64,000 nucleotides of DNA from Desulfuromonas sp. KJ2020 (GTDB taxonomy: Bacteria; Desulfobacterota; Desulfuromonadia; Desulfuromonadales; SZUA-540). The notes beneath the pieces are model-generated. The model was not told where the DNA came from. It did not search any database and saw only the letters and a list, made by a program, of their open reading frames with translations. The stretch is from NCBI RefSeq assembly GCF_024197615.1, contig NZ_JAKUKE010000003.1, positions 589,192-653,191 of the forward strand, in the 5' to 3' direction. Of this stretch, positions 1 through 9,609 are shown one piece after another. The stretch's first letter is position 1. Every line of letters starts with the position of its first letter. Position numbers and translations under genes: made by a program.

Positions 1-1
1 G

Positions 2-1282
2 CCGCCGGCGGTCAGTCCTCCCGGAAAGGCCGAAGTCATTCCGGAGCCTGCTGCTGAGTCGGAGGGGACCGGGGCGTCTCTGCGTTCGATCAGCCGAACT
101 GTGCGGGTCGATATCGATAAGCTCGATTACCTGATGAATATTGTCGGCGAACTGGTTTTGTCCAAAGGGGCGGTCTCCATGTTGTGCGATCAGCTCAAGG
201 CCGAGAACAGCCCGATCGCCGGCGAATTGCAGAAGGTCACCCGGGTGCTGGAGCGGCGTCTTCACGATCTGCAAAAAGGGGTCATGGATGTGCGCATGGT
301 CCCCGTGTCACAGCTCTTTGAAAAGGTCATCCGGATTATCCGGCGGGTGGCCAACGAGCAGGGAAAAAAGGTCGAAGTGGATATGCGGGGCGCCGATACC
401 GAGCTGGACAAGCTCATCGTGGAAGATCTTTCTGACCCCCTCATGCATATCATCCGCAATGCCGTCGACCACGGGATAGAGTCGCCGGAAGAGCGTCGGA
501 TGGCGGGAAAACCTGAAAAGGCCTGCATTTGCCTGTGGGCCTCCCAAAAAGGGAACCACGTCGTCATAGAAATTCGTGATGATGGACGGGGTATCGATCC
601 CGACCGGGTGCGGATAAAGGCTCTGGAAAAAGGGCTGATCAATGCCGAGGCCGAATTGTCGCGGGAAGACGTTTTCAATCTTATCCTGACTCCCGGTTTT
701 TCTACGCGCGATGAAGTTACCGACTTGTCGGGCCGCGGCGTCGGCATGGATGTGGTCCGGAACAACATTGCGGCCCTCTCCGGCATGCTCGAACTCGACA
801 GCACCTTCGGCCAGGGCACCACAGTTACCATCACTCTTCCGATCACTCTGGCCATCATCAAGGCCTTGGTTGTCAAGGTCAGCGGCAAGGCCTATGCCAT
901 CCCCATCAACTCCGTCATGGAGACTCTCCTGGTCGAGTCGTCCTCGATCCGCACCATCGAGCGCCACGAAGTCATTGATCTGCGGGAGCATACGCTGCCT
1001 CTGATGAGACTGAGTCACCTGTTCCGGCTGCCGAGTCAGGAAAGTGTGTCCAGCAAGCTGTTCGTGGTTGTGGTGGGGCTGGCCGATAAAAAGATGGGGA
1101 TTGTGGTCGACGATCTGTTGGGCCAGCAGGACGTCGTCATCAAGTCCCTGGGCAACACCCTGTCTTTTGTTCGGGGAATTGCCGGTGCCGCCGATCTCGG
1201 TAACCAGAAGACCGTGCTGGTCCTTGATGTCGGTGGTCTTATGAGCGAGTCCCTGCGAGGAGATTCTTCTTTCTATGTATGA
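2..1282 (+). CDS. cheA: Chemotaxis histidine kinase CheA (C-terminal part, cut by window edge)
   Basis: The frame is open to the left edge, so the N-terminal phosphotransfer (HPt) domain lies outside the window. What remains runs through dimerisation helices (DKLDYLMNIVGELVL), the HATPase domain with N box IIRNAVDHGIE, G1 box DDGRGID and G2 box GRGVGMDVV, and a C-terminal CheW-like coupling domain. CheA kinases phosphorylate their own HPt histidine and pass the phosphate to CheY/CheB receivers at receptor arrays. A GTG at 101 is not the start, because coding clearly continues upstream of the dimerisation helices. The 3' end overlaps the next gene by 8 nt. It is the first visible gene of an 11-gene chemosensory operon. 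Confidence 0.95.
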   Translation, partial: PPAVSPPGKAEVIPEPAAESEGTGASLRSISRTVRVDIDKLDYLMNIVGELVLSKGAVSMLCDQLKAENSPIAGELQKVTRVLERRLHDLQKGVMDVRMVPVSQLFEKVIRIIRRVANEQGKKVEVDMRGADTELDKLIVEDLSDPLMHIIRNAVDHGIESPEERRMAGKPEKACICLWASQKGNHVVIEIRDDGRGIDPDRVRIKALEKGLINAEAELSREDVFNLILTPGFSTRDEVTDLSGRGVGMDVVRNNIAALSGMLELDSTFGQGTTVTITLPITLAIIKALVVKVSGKAYAIPINSVMETLLVESSSIRTIERHEVIDLREHTLPLMRLSHLFRLPSQESVSSKLFVVVVGLADKKMGIVVDDLLGQQDVVIKSLGNTLSFVRGIAGAADLGNQKTVLVLDVGGLMSESLRGDSSFYV

Positions 1283-2081
1283 AGACTTCTACGGGTTTTC
1301 CGAACGACCCTTCAGCAAGACGCCCGATCCGCGTTTTCTCTATCTGAGCCGGATGCATCGCGAGGCACTGGCGCGCCTGACCTACGCCGTGGAGGAAAGA
1401 GATCTCGTGCTGCTTACGGGCGGCATCGGCTGCGGCAAGACAACCCTTTCCCGCGCCCTGATGGATGAGCTGGGAGAGGGCTTTCGGGTTATTCTTTTTA
1501 TTAATCCGCGTCTTACACCCATGGAATTTCTCCGCTCTCTGGCCCTGCGCCTCGATATTGCCGAACCTTCCCGCTTTAAAACCGATCTCCTCGAAGAGAT
1601 CGGCGCTGCCCTCTACCGTTTTTATCAGGAGGGGGTCTGCCCGGTTCTGGTGATCGACGAGGCCCAGCTGGTTCCTCACAAGGAAACTTTCGACGAGATT
1701 CGGTTGTTGACCAATTTTCAGCTGGACGATCAGAATCTGATGAGTATCGTCCTGATGGGGCAGCCGGAATTGAAAAAGCGGCTGGCCCACCGGTCCTTTG
1801 AACCGCTGCGTCAGCGCATCGGCATGCAGTTTGATTTACAGCCCCTGCAGCTGGAAGACACCAGGGCTTACCTCGATTTCCGGCTTGCCGTGGCCGGCGG
1901 TTTGCCTGGCCTTTTCGCCGATAACGCCGTGCAGCTGATCCACCAGGCCTCGGGCGGGGTGCCGCGAAAGATCAACCAGATCGCCTCACTGGCTCTGCTG
2001 GAGGGGTTTGGTCGGGAAGCCCGCCCTATCGATTCCTCGATTCTGGAGTCGGTAATGAACGAGCTGGATCTTCTCATCTAG
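1275..2081 (+). CDS. ExeA-like AAA ATPase in chemosensory operon
   Basis: 268 aa P-loop ATPase of the ExeA/GspA-like AAA group. The N-terminus MYEDFYGFSERPFSKTPDP is typical of the family. Walker A is GGIGCGKTT at residues 49-57 and Walker B is VLVIDEAQ near 121-128. The C-terminal region (VPRKINQIASLALL) fits the AAA lid and sensor-2 region. ExeA proteins drive type II secretion or peptidoglycan-linked assembly in other bacteria, but no membrane anchor or peptidoglycan-binding domain is visible here and the protein looks cytoplasmic. It starts inside the end of cheA and is followed 15 nt later by cheW, so it is probably co-translated with the signalling genes. A role in positioning or remodelling the array is only a guess. 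Confidence 0.85.
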   Translation: MYEDFYGFSERPFSKTPDPRFLYLSRMHREALARLTYAVEERDLVLLTGGIGCGKTTLSRALMDELGEGFRVILFINPRLTPMEFLRSLALRLDIAEPSRFKTDLLEEIGAALYRFYQEGVCPVLVIDEAQLVPHKETFDEIRLLTNFQLDDQNLMSIVLMGQPELKKRLAHRSFEPLRQRIGMQFDLQPLQLEDTRAYLDFRLAVAGGLPGLFADNAVQLIHQASGGVPRKINQIASLALLEGFGREARPIDSSILESVMNELDLLI

Positions 2082-2096
2082 GCAGAACAGGAATCT

Positions 2097-2810
2097 GTGC
2101 GTATGGATCTCGCTGATATCCGAAAAAAAGCCAAGGCCCGCAAGGCCGAAAAAGACAGGTCCGCCTCTTCGCCCGGCGCGGCGGAGGTGAAAAAGGCACG
2201 TCTTCCGGCGATACAGGTTCAGGGTGTTCCCGCGCCGCCGCTTGACTGGGCTTCCCAGGAGGGTGCAGAACCGGCGGAAGATCCCCTGGAAGCCCTGTTT
2301 AATTATTGCCCTGAAATCGACCTGGCTACCGAGGAAGCCTATGCCGAAGGGCTGGCGGCGTTGTCGAGGGAGGACCGGGAAGAGGTTGAGCAGTGGCTTA
2401 CCTTTCCGGTGGGTAACGAAGAGTATGCCTTAGACATCGACCACGTCAGTGAAATCATCAAATGGCGCCAAGTGGAAGAAATCCCCCGGGTCCCCGATTT
2501 TGTGCTGGGGATCATTTCACTGCGTGGACAGGTCGTCCCCGTGTTTGATCTGCCCAGACGCATGAAGCTGGGTGCGGTTGAAGTTTCTCCCGCTTCCCGT
2601 ATTATTGTATGTCAGAAGGGGGAGCGCCATGCCGGTCTGTTGGTCGATGGGATCAATCAGGTCGTTAAAATGCCTGTCCGTAAAACGGAACCTCCCCCAG
2701 CGATGCTTTCGGGCCTCGACAGGGATATGGTCAAGGGAGTGGGCCGTTATCAGGATCGCATGATATTTATGTTGAATTTAGACCACGTTCTCGATGCAGA
2801 ACGTAGCTGA
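2097..2810 (+). CDS. cheW: CheW-like coupling protein with long N-terminal extension
   Basis: 237 aa. A charged, low-complexity N-terminal tail of about 95 residues (Lys/Ala/Glu-rich) precedes a CheW domain from about residue 97 (EQWLTFPVGNEEYALDIDHVSEI) to the end. CheW proteins bridge chemoreceptors and CheA. The start could be GTG 2097 or ATG 2103, two codons apart, behind an AGGA at about 2088; GTG gives the better spacing. The tail is unusual for CheW and may bind another operon product. The gene is the first of two cheW paralogues here. Confidence 0.88.
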   Translation: MRMDLADIRKKAKARKAEKDRSASSPGAAEVKKARLPAIQVQGVPAPPLDWASQEGAEPAEDPLEALFNYCPEIDLATEEAYAEGLAALSREDREEVEQWLTFPVGNEEYALDIDHVSEIIKWRQVEEIPRVPDFVLGIISLRGQVVPVFDLPRRMKLGAVEVSPASRIIVCQKGERHAGLLVDGINQVVKMPVRKTEPPPAMLSGLDRDMVKGVGRYQDRMIFMLNLDHVLDAERS

Positions 2811-2828
2811 CGGGAAAGGAGCACTCTC

Positions 2829-3200
2829 GTGTCCAAAAAAAGGATTCTGATCGTTGAGGATGAAGAAAGTCTTCTAAAGCTTGAAAGCATCCTGTTGACG
2901 TCGAAGGGATACGACGTCACGGGGGTGACCAATGGGCAGGCTGCCCTCGATTCCTTGGCCGAGAATCCTTCGGACCTGGTGCTTCTGGATATCATGTTGC
3001 CGCAGATAGACGGGTTTGAAGTCTGCAGAAGGATCAAGGAGAATCCCCAGACCCAGCATATCCCCGTTATTATGCTCACGGCCAAAAAGAGTCGTGAGGA
3101 TATGGCGCGGGGCGAAAAGGTCGGGGCGGACTGGTACATCACCAAGCCCTTCAAGTCAGTTATGGTCATTGAAACCATTCAGCGCTTTTTGGCCAAATGA
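2829..3200 (+). CDS. Single-domain response regulator (CheY-like)
   Basis: 123 aa receiver domain with no output domain. The acidic pocket is E10/D11 (LIVEDEE), the predicted phospho-acceptor is D54 in LLDIMLP, and the conserved Thr/Lys appear in MLTAKK and YITKPFK. It starts at GTG 2829 behind GGAAAGGAGC. The stop overlaps the ATG of the next cheW by four bases (ATGA), which implies translational coupling. It probably receives phosphate from the neighbouring CheA. CheY-like proteins of non-flagellar systems can act as phosphate sinks or bind other outputs; the target is not visible here. Confidence 0.9.
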   Translation: MSKKRILIVEDEESLLKLESILLTSKGYDVTGVTNGQAALDSLAENPSDLVLLDIMLPQIDGFEVCRRIKENPQTQHIPVIMLTAKKSREDMARGEKVGADWYITKPFKSVMVIETIQRFLAK

Positions 3201-3736
3201 GTCATAGGGTTTTGCCTCAGTCTGCCGGTTCCGCTGACGGAGAAAGGGAGCTTCAGGAGATCCAGCTGGCCTGTTTCAGGGTAGGGGAGCAGATGTACGC
3301 CCTGGACATCCGGCGCATCAAGGAAATCATCCGCCCCCCCAGATTGACCCCCATTCCCAAGGCGCCACCCTTTATTGAAGGCGTCTTTACTCTACGCAAT
3401 GTCGTTATTCCCGTGCTGGATTTGCGCAAACGCTTCGGCCTGACCGTCGCAGACGGTCTGAAGAAAGAGCGCCTTCTTGTGTGCGCCCTCTTTGGCAAAA
3501 TCCTCGGACTTCGGGTGGATGAGGTCACGGAAGTCCGTCGCTACACCCGCAAGGAAGTCTATCCTTCGCCTTATTTTCTTAAGGGGCCCGGCACCGAGTT
3601 TTTTGCTGGAGTCTGCCGTTATGACGATGACCTGCTGATGATTCTCGATCTGGAAAAGGTGCTTTCCTCCCGGGAAAAACTCGATCTGGAAAAAATCCCT
3701 CAGCTCCCCGATGATCCGTTTGAAGAGATGGAATGA
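3197..3736 (+). CDS. cheW: CheW coupling protein
   Basis: 179 aa, mostly a single CheW domain (IQLACFRVGEQMYALDIRRIKEIIRPPRLTP...FIEGVFTLRNVVIPVLDLRKRFG) with short tails. Hydrophobic beta strands and the G-x-x-x-LR-x-x-x-IPV core that docks on CheA and receptors are present. ATG 3197 overlaps the stop of the upstream receiver gene. With the first cheW at 2097 and the CheW domain in CheA, the operon offers three coupling modules, as expected for a large heterogeneous array. Confidence 0.9.
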   Translation: MSHRVLPQSAGSADGERELQEIQLACFRVGEQMYALDIRRIKEIIRPPRLTPIPKAPPFIEGVFTLRNVVIPVLDLRKRFGLTVADGLKKERLLVCALFGKILGLRVDEVTEVRRYTRKEVYPSPYFLKGPGTEFFAGVCRYDDDLLMILDLEKVLSSREKLDLEKIPQLPDDPFEEME

Positions 3737-3781
3737 CCCGCCGGTTGTTCCTCCCCGTTCCCGATTATTCAAGGGGTTTTC

Positions 3782-4684
3782 ATGATAATAACCTGCCCCG
3801 CGTGCTCGGCCCGGTTTCGATTGGCCGAGAACCGGTATATCGACAAAAAACGTTTGACTCTGCGGTGTGCCCGCTGCCAGAAGGTATTCCAGGTTGATAT
3901 TTCAACCCGGCGGAATACCGATACCCCTGACCTCTCTTTGCTCAGAATTCTGGTGGCTCATGGGGACCCTCAGCTTTGCGCCACCATCCGGGAGGTCTTG
4001 AATCGTTCGGAGATGGCCTGCCGTGTCTGTTCCGACGGGGACCAGGCTTTGTCCCTCATGGAGCAGGAAGCCCCCCATATCGTTGTCCTCGATGTCGCTT
4101 TGCCTGGTCTTTACGCCTTTGAAGCCGTCGAAAAAATTCGCCGTCGCCCCGGGCTTGAGCACGTTAAGGTGCTTTTGGTCTCTTCTGTCTACAACAAGAC
4201 GGCCTACAAGCGAACGCCGGTCTCGCTCTATGGCGCCGATGGCTATATCGAAAAACATCACATCCCCGGCGATCTGGTTTTCAAAATCTCCCAGTTGCTG
4301 GCTGGTGAGAGGCACCCGTCTTCCTCTTCCGCAACTGAAGTCGCCGGGAGTGACCGGAAGAGCCCATCCGTGGCTGCCTCCTTTGTTGAGCGGATGAAAG
4401 ACCGGATCCATGACCTTGAAGAACAAGAGGGTGGGGAGACCGAGTCAGAAAAAGCCCGACGTTTTGCCCGGATCATCGTGGCGGACATTGCCCTTTACAG
4501 CCAACCGAAGGTCGATGCGGGCGTTGTAAACGGCAATTTTTTCGAGGCCATGGCGCCGGAGATCGCCGAAGGGCGGAGGCTGTTCGAAGAACGCTTCAGC
4601 AGCGCGGCCGGACAGCAGGTTGAATTTTTTCAACAGGCTTTATCTGATTTTGTCGCAAGCCGCGAGAAAGAGCTTCTTCCCTGA
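3782..4684 (+). CDS. Zinc-ribbon plus receiver-domain protein
   Basis: 300 aa. The N-terminus has a small MJ0042-type zinc ribbon, with CPAC at residues 5-8 and CARC at about 29-32, followed by QKVFQVD. A response-regulator receiver covers about residues 55-170, with phospho-Asp in VVLDVALPG and a Lys in YIEKHH. The C-terminal 100 residues are predicted helical and carry no recognised output domain. The RBS is weak (AAGGGG at about 3772). The pairing of a zinc ribbon with a receiver is uncommon and may tether the signalling output to a protein or nucleic acid partner. The function is inferred only from context. Confidence 0.75.
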   Translation: MIITCPACSARFRLAENRYIDKKRLTLRCARCQKVFQVDISTRRNTDTPDLSLLRILVAHGDPQLCATIREVLNRSEMACRVCSDGDQALSLMEQEAPHIVVLDVALPGLYAFEAVEKIRRRPGLEHVKVLLVSSVYNKTAYKRTPVSLYGADGYIEKHHIPGDLVFKISQLLAGERHPSSSSATEVAGSDRKSPSVAASFVERMKDRIHDLEEQEGGETESEKARRFARIIVADIALYSQPKVDAGVVNGNFFEAMAPEIAEGRRLFEERFSSAAGQQVEFFQQALSDFVASREKELLP

Positions 4685-4703
4685 TCTGATGAGAGGCAAA
4701 AAC

Positions 4704-6725
4704 GTGCATTCCCAAGTAACCCCTGAGGATATCAGGCAAAATCTCAATTCTTCCCTGGAGGAAGAGCGTCTTGATGGCCTGCGGGCGCTGCGCGGATCCT
4801 TTGGCGAGGAGTGGCTTCCCCTGTTGTACAGGGCCATGGGCGATTCGAGTTGGCGGGTCCGTAAAGAGGCTGTTGAAATTTTTTTGGCGCAGTCCGAGGC
4901 GCCGAACCATATCCCTGGTGTCATCGCTCTTCTTCACGCCGATGACAACGCGGGGGCGCGCAACGCCGCCGTCGAAATTCTCACGCGGCTGGGACGCCAA
5001 TCGCTGTCTTGCCTCTTTGCCGAAATGAATACAGAGGACCGCGATGTTCGCAAATTCATCCTGGACATCCTGGGCGAAATCCGCGATACGTCGGCGGTCC
5101 CGCTGATGATCGAAGCTTTGTCCGACAGCGATGGTAATATCAGGGCGGCGGCGGCGGAAAACCTTGGGAAAATAGGCTCTCCGGCAGCTGTTGGGCCGCT
5201 TCTGGAGTTGATGGAGGAGGCCGATCTCCTGTTGCGCTTTACCATTTTACAGGCCTTGGGACAGATCGGGACCGACGTCCCTGCCGCGTCCCTGCTGAAA
5301 TGGAGGCAGGAGCCGCTTCTGCGCAAGGCGCTTTATGACTGTCTCGGACAATTGGGTGGCGTGGAGGTCGTTGATGAGCTGGTGCAGGGGCTTTTTGACG
5401 ACAGGCCCAATGTGCGGCATTCGGCCCTGCTGGCTCTCGAAAAGGTGGAGAGGCGTCATCCGGGTGAATTAACCGCCCGACTGCCGGCGCTCATGCGCAA
5501 AAAACTGGCAGAAGCTCTAGCCCCCCTTCTGGAGGATAACCCCGATCGGCTGAGGCGGTCCGCTCTATATCTTGTTGGCGCGTTAAGAAATGAACAGACC
5601 GCATACCGGCTCCTTCCTCTCCTGGCCGAGGAAAGTCTGCGTGAGGCCACCACCAGGGCGCTGATTTCCATGGGAAGAAATGCCGCCGCAGCGTTGATGG
5701 ATCACTGGCCGCATGCCGAAGCGTATCAGCGGCCCTATCTGGCCTATGTCGTCGGAATGACGGGTTGCGTTGAAGGACTGAACCATCTTCTCTCCGCCGT
5801 ACAATCCGAAGATGCCGACCTGCGCGCCGTATCTGCTCAAGCTCTCGGGGCGCTCGGGGTTGAACAGGCTGTCTCGCCGCTGGTGCCGTTACTGGAGGAT
5901 CAGAGCCAGGCGGTACGAGCCGCTGCCCTGGAAGCTCTTTCGACCCTTGGGGGCAAATGTCCGGAAAAGGTCTATGGCGCCCTGCAGAAATTGCTTGGCT
6001 CGGATGATTTCCAGTTAAGGACCGCCGCCGTTACGGTGATCTCGCGTCTCGACGTCCCCGCAGCTGAATCAGCTCTCGTTTTCGCTCTTAAGGATGAATC
6101 CTCCCAGGTGAGACAGGCTGCCGTGAAGGCGCTTGGGAAATGCTGCGGCGGCCGGCACCGCGATAGTTTGCTGCTGACTTTGACCGATGAAGATCCCGAG
6201 GTGCGACGCATGGCTGTCGATGTTTTCGCCCGATCGGCGGGGCGGGATGCTTTCGAACCCCTCTCCCTGGTTGTGCAGGACGAGGATCTTTGGGTCCGGG
6301 TTTCGGCCGTCCGTGGGCTGGGCGCCACTGATCATCCTGAGGCCCAAAGTCTGCTGGTCCGGGCCCTGAACGATCCGGTCGGTCTGGTGGTGATTGCTGC
6401 CCTGGAAACCCTGGCCGAACAAAACCCGGAACAGGCCACGCCCTTTTTGGTGAAAGCCTTATCTCATCCGGACGCAGAGGTTGTTTGCGCCAGTCTCAAA
6501 ATCCTGGCCGCGGCCGGTCGACAGCGGGAGATCGAATCGGCGCAGTCCCATCTTTGTCAGCATCCCGCTTCGGAGGTTCGTCTAGCCTATGCCCGGATTC
6601 AGGCCGAAGAGGCAGGGGGGCGGGCGATTGCTGTTCTGCGCGAAATGAGCAGGCAGGAAGGGGACGATCTCGTCCGCCGTCAACTCGAGACGTTACTGGA
6701 AGATGTTGCAAGGGGGACACGCTAG
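4704..6725 (+). CDS. HEAT-repeat scaffold protein
   Basis: 673 aa built almost entirely of HEAT/PBS-lyase type alpha-helical repeats of about 31 residues, with recurring patterns such as VRKEAVEIF, IRAAAAENLGKIG, LRAVSAQALGALG, VRQAAVKALGKC and VRVSAVRGLGATD. No catalytic motif is seen, so a protein-binding solenoid is likely. GTG 4704 is chosen because GAGAGG (4691-4696) sits 7 nt upstream. An ATG at 4689 is in frame but has no RBS. The 3' end runs into the start region of cheR. In this operon it may scaffold CheA, receptors or methylation enzymes; that role is inference. Confidence 0.85.
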   Translation: MHSQVTPEDIRQNLNSSLEEERLDGLRALRGSFGEEWLPLLYRAMGDSSWRVRKEAVEIFLAQSEAPNHIPGVIALLHADDNAGARNAAVEILTRLGRQSLSCLFAEMNTEDRDVRKFILDILGEIRDTSAVPLMIEALSDSDGNIRAAAAENLGKIGSPAAVGPLLELMEEADLLLRFTILQALGQIGTDVPAASLLKWRQEPLLRKALYDCLGQLGGVEVVDELVQGLFDDRPNVRHSALLALEKVERRHPGELTARLPALMRKKLAEALAPLLEDNPDRLRRSALYLVGALRNEQTAYRLLPLLAEESLREATTRALISMGRNAAAALMDHWPHAEAYQRPYLAYVVGMTGCVEGLNHLLSAVQSEDADLRAVSAQALGALGVEQAVSPLVPLLEDQSQAVRAAALEALSTLGGKCPEKVYGALQKLLGSDDFQLRTAAVTVISRLDVPAAESALVFALKDESSQVRQAAVKALGKCCGGRHRDSLLLTLTDEDPEVRRMAVDVFARSAGRDAFEPLSLVVQDEDLWVRVSAVRGLGATDHPEAQSLLVRALNDPVGLVVIAALETLAEQNPEQATPFLVKALSHPDAEVVCASLKILAAAGRQREIESAQSHLCQHPASEVRLAYARIQAEEAGGRAIAVLREMSRQEGDDLVRRQLETLLEDVARGTR

Positions 6726-6729
6726 GATT

Positions 6730-7614
6730 ATGTCATTTTTGTTCTCTTCTCCCAGCATCGCCATGTCGATGGACGAGTTCCAGTTGATCCGGGATTTTGT
6801 CTATCATTATTGTGGTCTGAACTTTTCAGAAGATTCCAAATATCTCCTGGAGAAGAGGCTTGGCAAACGACTTCAGCATCTGCAACTGGATAGTTTCAGG
6901 GACTACTACTATTATCTTCGCTACAACAAAGATAAAGATCAGGAGTTGACTGAACTCATCGATTTGCTGACGACCAATGAAACCTATTTCTTTCGGGAGG
7001 ATTTTCAGCTCAAGACGCTGACCGAAGAAATTTTGCCCGAAATTGCCCGCCAGAAGGAAAAAGACAAAGACAGACGTATTCGGATATGGAGTGCCGGATG
7101 TTCTTCCGGTGAAGAACCGTACACCATCGCCATGCTACTGCTCGACAGCCCCCTCCTGGACGATTTTCAGGTAGACATCATCGGCACAGATATCAGTCAG
7201 CGCGTTTTGCAGCTGGCTCGCAAGGGCGTTTACGGGACCTCTTCATTCCGTGCGACCCCTCCTGATTATCAGCAGCGTTTCTTTGACGCCGCTGACGGGA
7301 AATTCCGTATCAACGATCGGGTCAGGAATCTGGTGACGATCAGCCATCTCAACCTTTTTGACGCGCCTCGCGTTGCTCTTCTCGGCCGGATGGACATCAT
7401 TTTCTGCCGGAATGTCATTATTTATTTCGACATGGCCGCCAAAAAAAAGGTGGTAGACAGTTTCTTTCAGCGTCTCCGACCTGGAGGCTTCTTGTTGCTG
7501 GGCCATTCGGAATCGCTGATGAACATTACCAACGTCTTCACCCTGCGCCATTTCACCCATGATATGGTGTATCAGCGACCGTCCCAACCGGGTTTTGAAG
7601 GGGGCGGGGCATGA
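6730..7614 (+). CDS. cheR: Chemoreceptor glutamate methyltransferase CheR
   Basis: 294 aa. The N-terminal helical CheR-N domain ([28 protein letters not shown]) is followed by an SAM-dependent methyltransferase domain with [17 protein letters not shown] (SAM site), DIIGTDIS and FCRNVIIYF. It methylates receptor glutamates to set adaptation state. ATG 6730 gives a normal N-terminus; an in-frame ATG at 6703 would overlap the HEAT gene further. The next gene, cheB, overlaps by four bases (ATGA), giving a coupled methylation/demethylation pair. Confidence 0.95.
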   Translation: MSFLFSSPSIAMSMDEFQLIRDFVYHYCGLNFSEDSKYLLEKRLGKRLQHLQLDSFRDYYYYLRYNKDKDQELTELIDLLTTNETYFFREDFQLKTLTEEILPEIARQKEKDKDRRIRIWSAGCSSGEEPYTIAMLLLDSPLLDDFQVDIIGTDISQRVLQLARKGVYGTSSFRATPPDYQQRFFDAADGKFRINDRVRNLVTISHLNLFDAPRVALLGRMDIIFCRNVIIYFDMAAKKKVVDSFFQRLRPGGFLLLGHSESLMNITNVFTLRHFTHDMVYQRPSQPGFEGGGA

Positions 7615-8681
7615 ATAATCAACCTGTTCGCGTCCTTGTTGTGGATGATTCGGCTTATAATCGGCGGGCCATCACCAAAATGCTCGAAGATCTTCCGGGC
7701 GTCAAGGTAGTGGGCTATGCCTGCGATGGAGAAGAGGGGTTGCGCAAGGTCTTCGATCTGAAACCGGACCTGGTTACCCTCGACCTCGAAATGCCGCGGA
7801 TGGATGGGTTTTCTTTTCTCCGCATCATCATGCAGAACAGGCCAACGCCGGTTATTGTTGTTTCGGCCCGAACCGATGATGAAAACGTCTTCAAAGCCCT
7901 GGATTTCGGTGCCGTCGATTTCGTTTCCAAGCCTACCGCCCGCATCTCCACGGAATTGCTTTCCATTAAAGAGGACCTGCATCGAAAGGTCCGCGCGGTG
8001 GTTTTGACGGATATGCGCAAAGTGCTTCGTCGGCCGCTCGGGCAGGGAAACCGCCCGGTCCCGGAGGAGGCGCCAATCAGGCACCGTCGGCGCAATGCAG
8101 GCAGTCCCTCTCTCACCCAAATCGTTATCGGCGCTTCAACAGGAGGTCCGCCGGCTTTGCAAGCCATCCTGTCGCAGATCAACGAAAAGATTCCCGTCGG
8201 TATTGCTATTTCCCAGCATATGCCGGCCGGGTTTACCCATGCTTTTGCCGAACGCCTGAACAAGGTTTGTGCGCTCGAGGTCAGTGAAGCGCAGACCGGG
8301 GATGTCATGGAGCCGGGCCGCGTGCTGATCGCGCCGGGGGGACGTAACCTGACCTTTGTTGAAGACGCCGGACGTATTCTGGCTCACGCGCGCGACCCCG
8401 GTGCGGACCAGCGCTATGTTCCCAGTGTTGACGTCATGTTCGAGTCGGCGGCTCGTGTTTATGGCCCGAATCTTCTCGCTGTCGTGCTGACGGGTATGGG
8501 CAATGACGGGGCCAAAGGTGTTGTCTCCGTCAAGGAAGTGGGTGGACAGGCCTTGGCGGAGGCGGAAGAGAGCAGTGTCGTTTTCGGCATGCCCAAAGAG
8601 GCCATAGCGACGGGTCGGGTCGATAAGGTTGTCCCTCTTCCGCTTCTATGTACTGAAATTCTAAGGCGTTGTGGACTCTAG
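7611..8681 (+). CDS. cheB: Protein-glutamate methylesterase CheB
   Basis: 356 aa. The receiver domain has D12/D13 and predicted phospho-D58 ([11 protein letters not shown]). A linker leads to the CheB catalytic domain, with active Ser in [11 protein letters not shown], His in [10 protein letters not shown] and Asp in [11 protein letters not shown]. CheB removes methyl groups from receptors and deamidates glutamines, and is activated by phosphorylation from CheA. All catalytic residues are intact and the length is normal. Its ATG overlaps the cheR stop. Confidence 0.96.
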   Translation: MNNQPVRVLVVDDSAYNRRAITKMLEDLPGVKVVGYACDGEEGLRKVFDLKPDLVTLDLEMPRMDGFSFLRIIMQNRPTPVIVVSARTDDENVFKALDFGAVDFVSKPTARISTELLSIKEDLHRKVRAVVLTDMRKVLRRPLGQGNRPVPEEAPIRHRRRNAGSPSLTQIVIGASTGGPPALQAILSQINEKIPVGIAISQHMPAGFTHAFAERLNKVCALEVSEAQTGDVMEPGRVLIAPGGRNLTFVEDAGRILAHARDPGADQRYVPSVDVMFESAARVYGPNLLAVVLTGMGNDGAKGVVSVKEVGGQALAEAEESSVVFGMPKEAIATGRVDKVVPLPLLCTEILRRCGL

Positions 8682-8767
8682 TTCTCGCAAGGAAATGCTG
8701 GAAATTTTGGCTGGGTGCTGGTAGGATGACCCCAATCTGAGGGTCAGCCTATTTTGGGGAGTTTGCC

Positions 8768-9595
8768 ATGAGCGAAACCATGGACGATAAAGGTACAGTC
8801 AAAAAAGCGGAAGAATTTCTTCAGGTCTTTAAAAAGGGGGCGGAATTTACCCAGGAACTGCTGCGTGAAAACGAGCGTCTGCGCTACCAGATTCTTCAGC
8901 TTGAAGCCGGCAAGGGGGAAGGAGGCCATAGTGGAGAGGCTGAGGAAGAGATACGCAGACTCCGTCAGCGCATCGAGGATCTGGAAGCGGAAAAACTGAT
9001 GATCCTGGATCGGATCAAGCAGGTTGAAGAGGAAAACCACGATTTCGCCAACCGCTATGTCGAGGTGGAGACCGAGAACAACAATCTGGCCAATCTTTAT
9101 ATCGCTTCCTATCAACTCCATTCCACGCTGGATTTTAAAGAAGTTCTGCAGATTATTATGGAGATTGTCATCAATCTCATTGGGGCCGAGGAATTTGCGG
9201 TTATGCTCCTTGATGACAAAAGCAATACCCTGCAGGCTGTTGCTTCCGAAGGCATGGAAACGCAGGACGTGCCGATCATCTCCATTGGTGATGGCATCAT
9301 CGGTCAGATGGCAAAAACCGGCGAGAATTATTTTATCGAGGATATGGAAAACTATTCCCGGGACCTGCATCATCCCATTGTCTGTATCCCTCTTAAAATC
9401 AAAGAGCATGTGATCGGCGTCATCGCCATTTACAAACTCCTCGTGCAGAAAAGGCGTTTCGCCGAAGTTGATTACGAACTCTTTACACTGCTCGCCGGTC
9501 ATGCTGCCACAGCTATATTCTCATCCAAGCTTTATTCTGAATCCGAGCGCAAGCTCTCCACGATTCAGGGTTTTCTTGATCTATTGACCAAATGA
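8768..9595 (+). CDS. Coiled-coil and GAF-domain sensor protein
   Basis: 275 aa. Residues about 1-105 form a strongly charged coiled coil (repeated ENERLRYQILQLE / RLRQRIEDLEAEK heptads). A GAF domain follows from about residue 115 (LHSTLDFKEVLQIIMEIVINLIGAEEFAVMLLDD) to about 260. There is no kinase, cyclase or HTH output, and no membrane segment. GAF domains bind small molecules or mediate dimers. Placed between cheB and the final receiver gene, it could be a soluble input or a scaffold for the array. RBS GGGGAG lies just upstream of ATG 8768. Confidence 0.82.
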   Translation: MSETMDDKGTVKKAEEFLQVFKKGAEFTQELLRENERLRYQILQLEAGKGEGGHSGEAEEEIRRLRQRIEDLEAEKLMILDRIKQVEEENHDFANRYVEVETENNNLANLYIASYQLHSTLDFKEVLQIIMEIVINLIGAEEFAVMLLDDKSNTLQAVASEGMETQDVPIISIGDGIIGQMAKTGENYFIEDMENYSRDLHHPIVCIPLKIKEHVIGVIAIYKLLVQKRRFAEVDYELFTLLAGHAATAIFSSKLYSESERKLSTIQGFLDLLTK

Positions 9596-9609
9596 TGGGG
9601 GAGGGTTCC

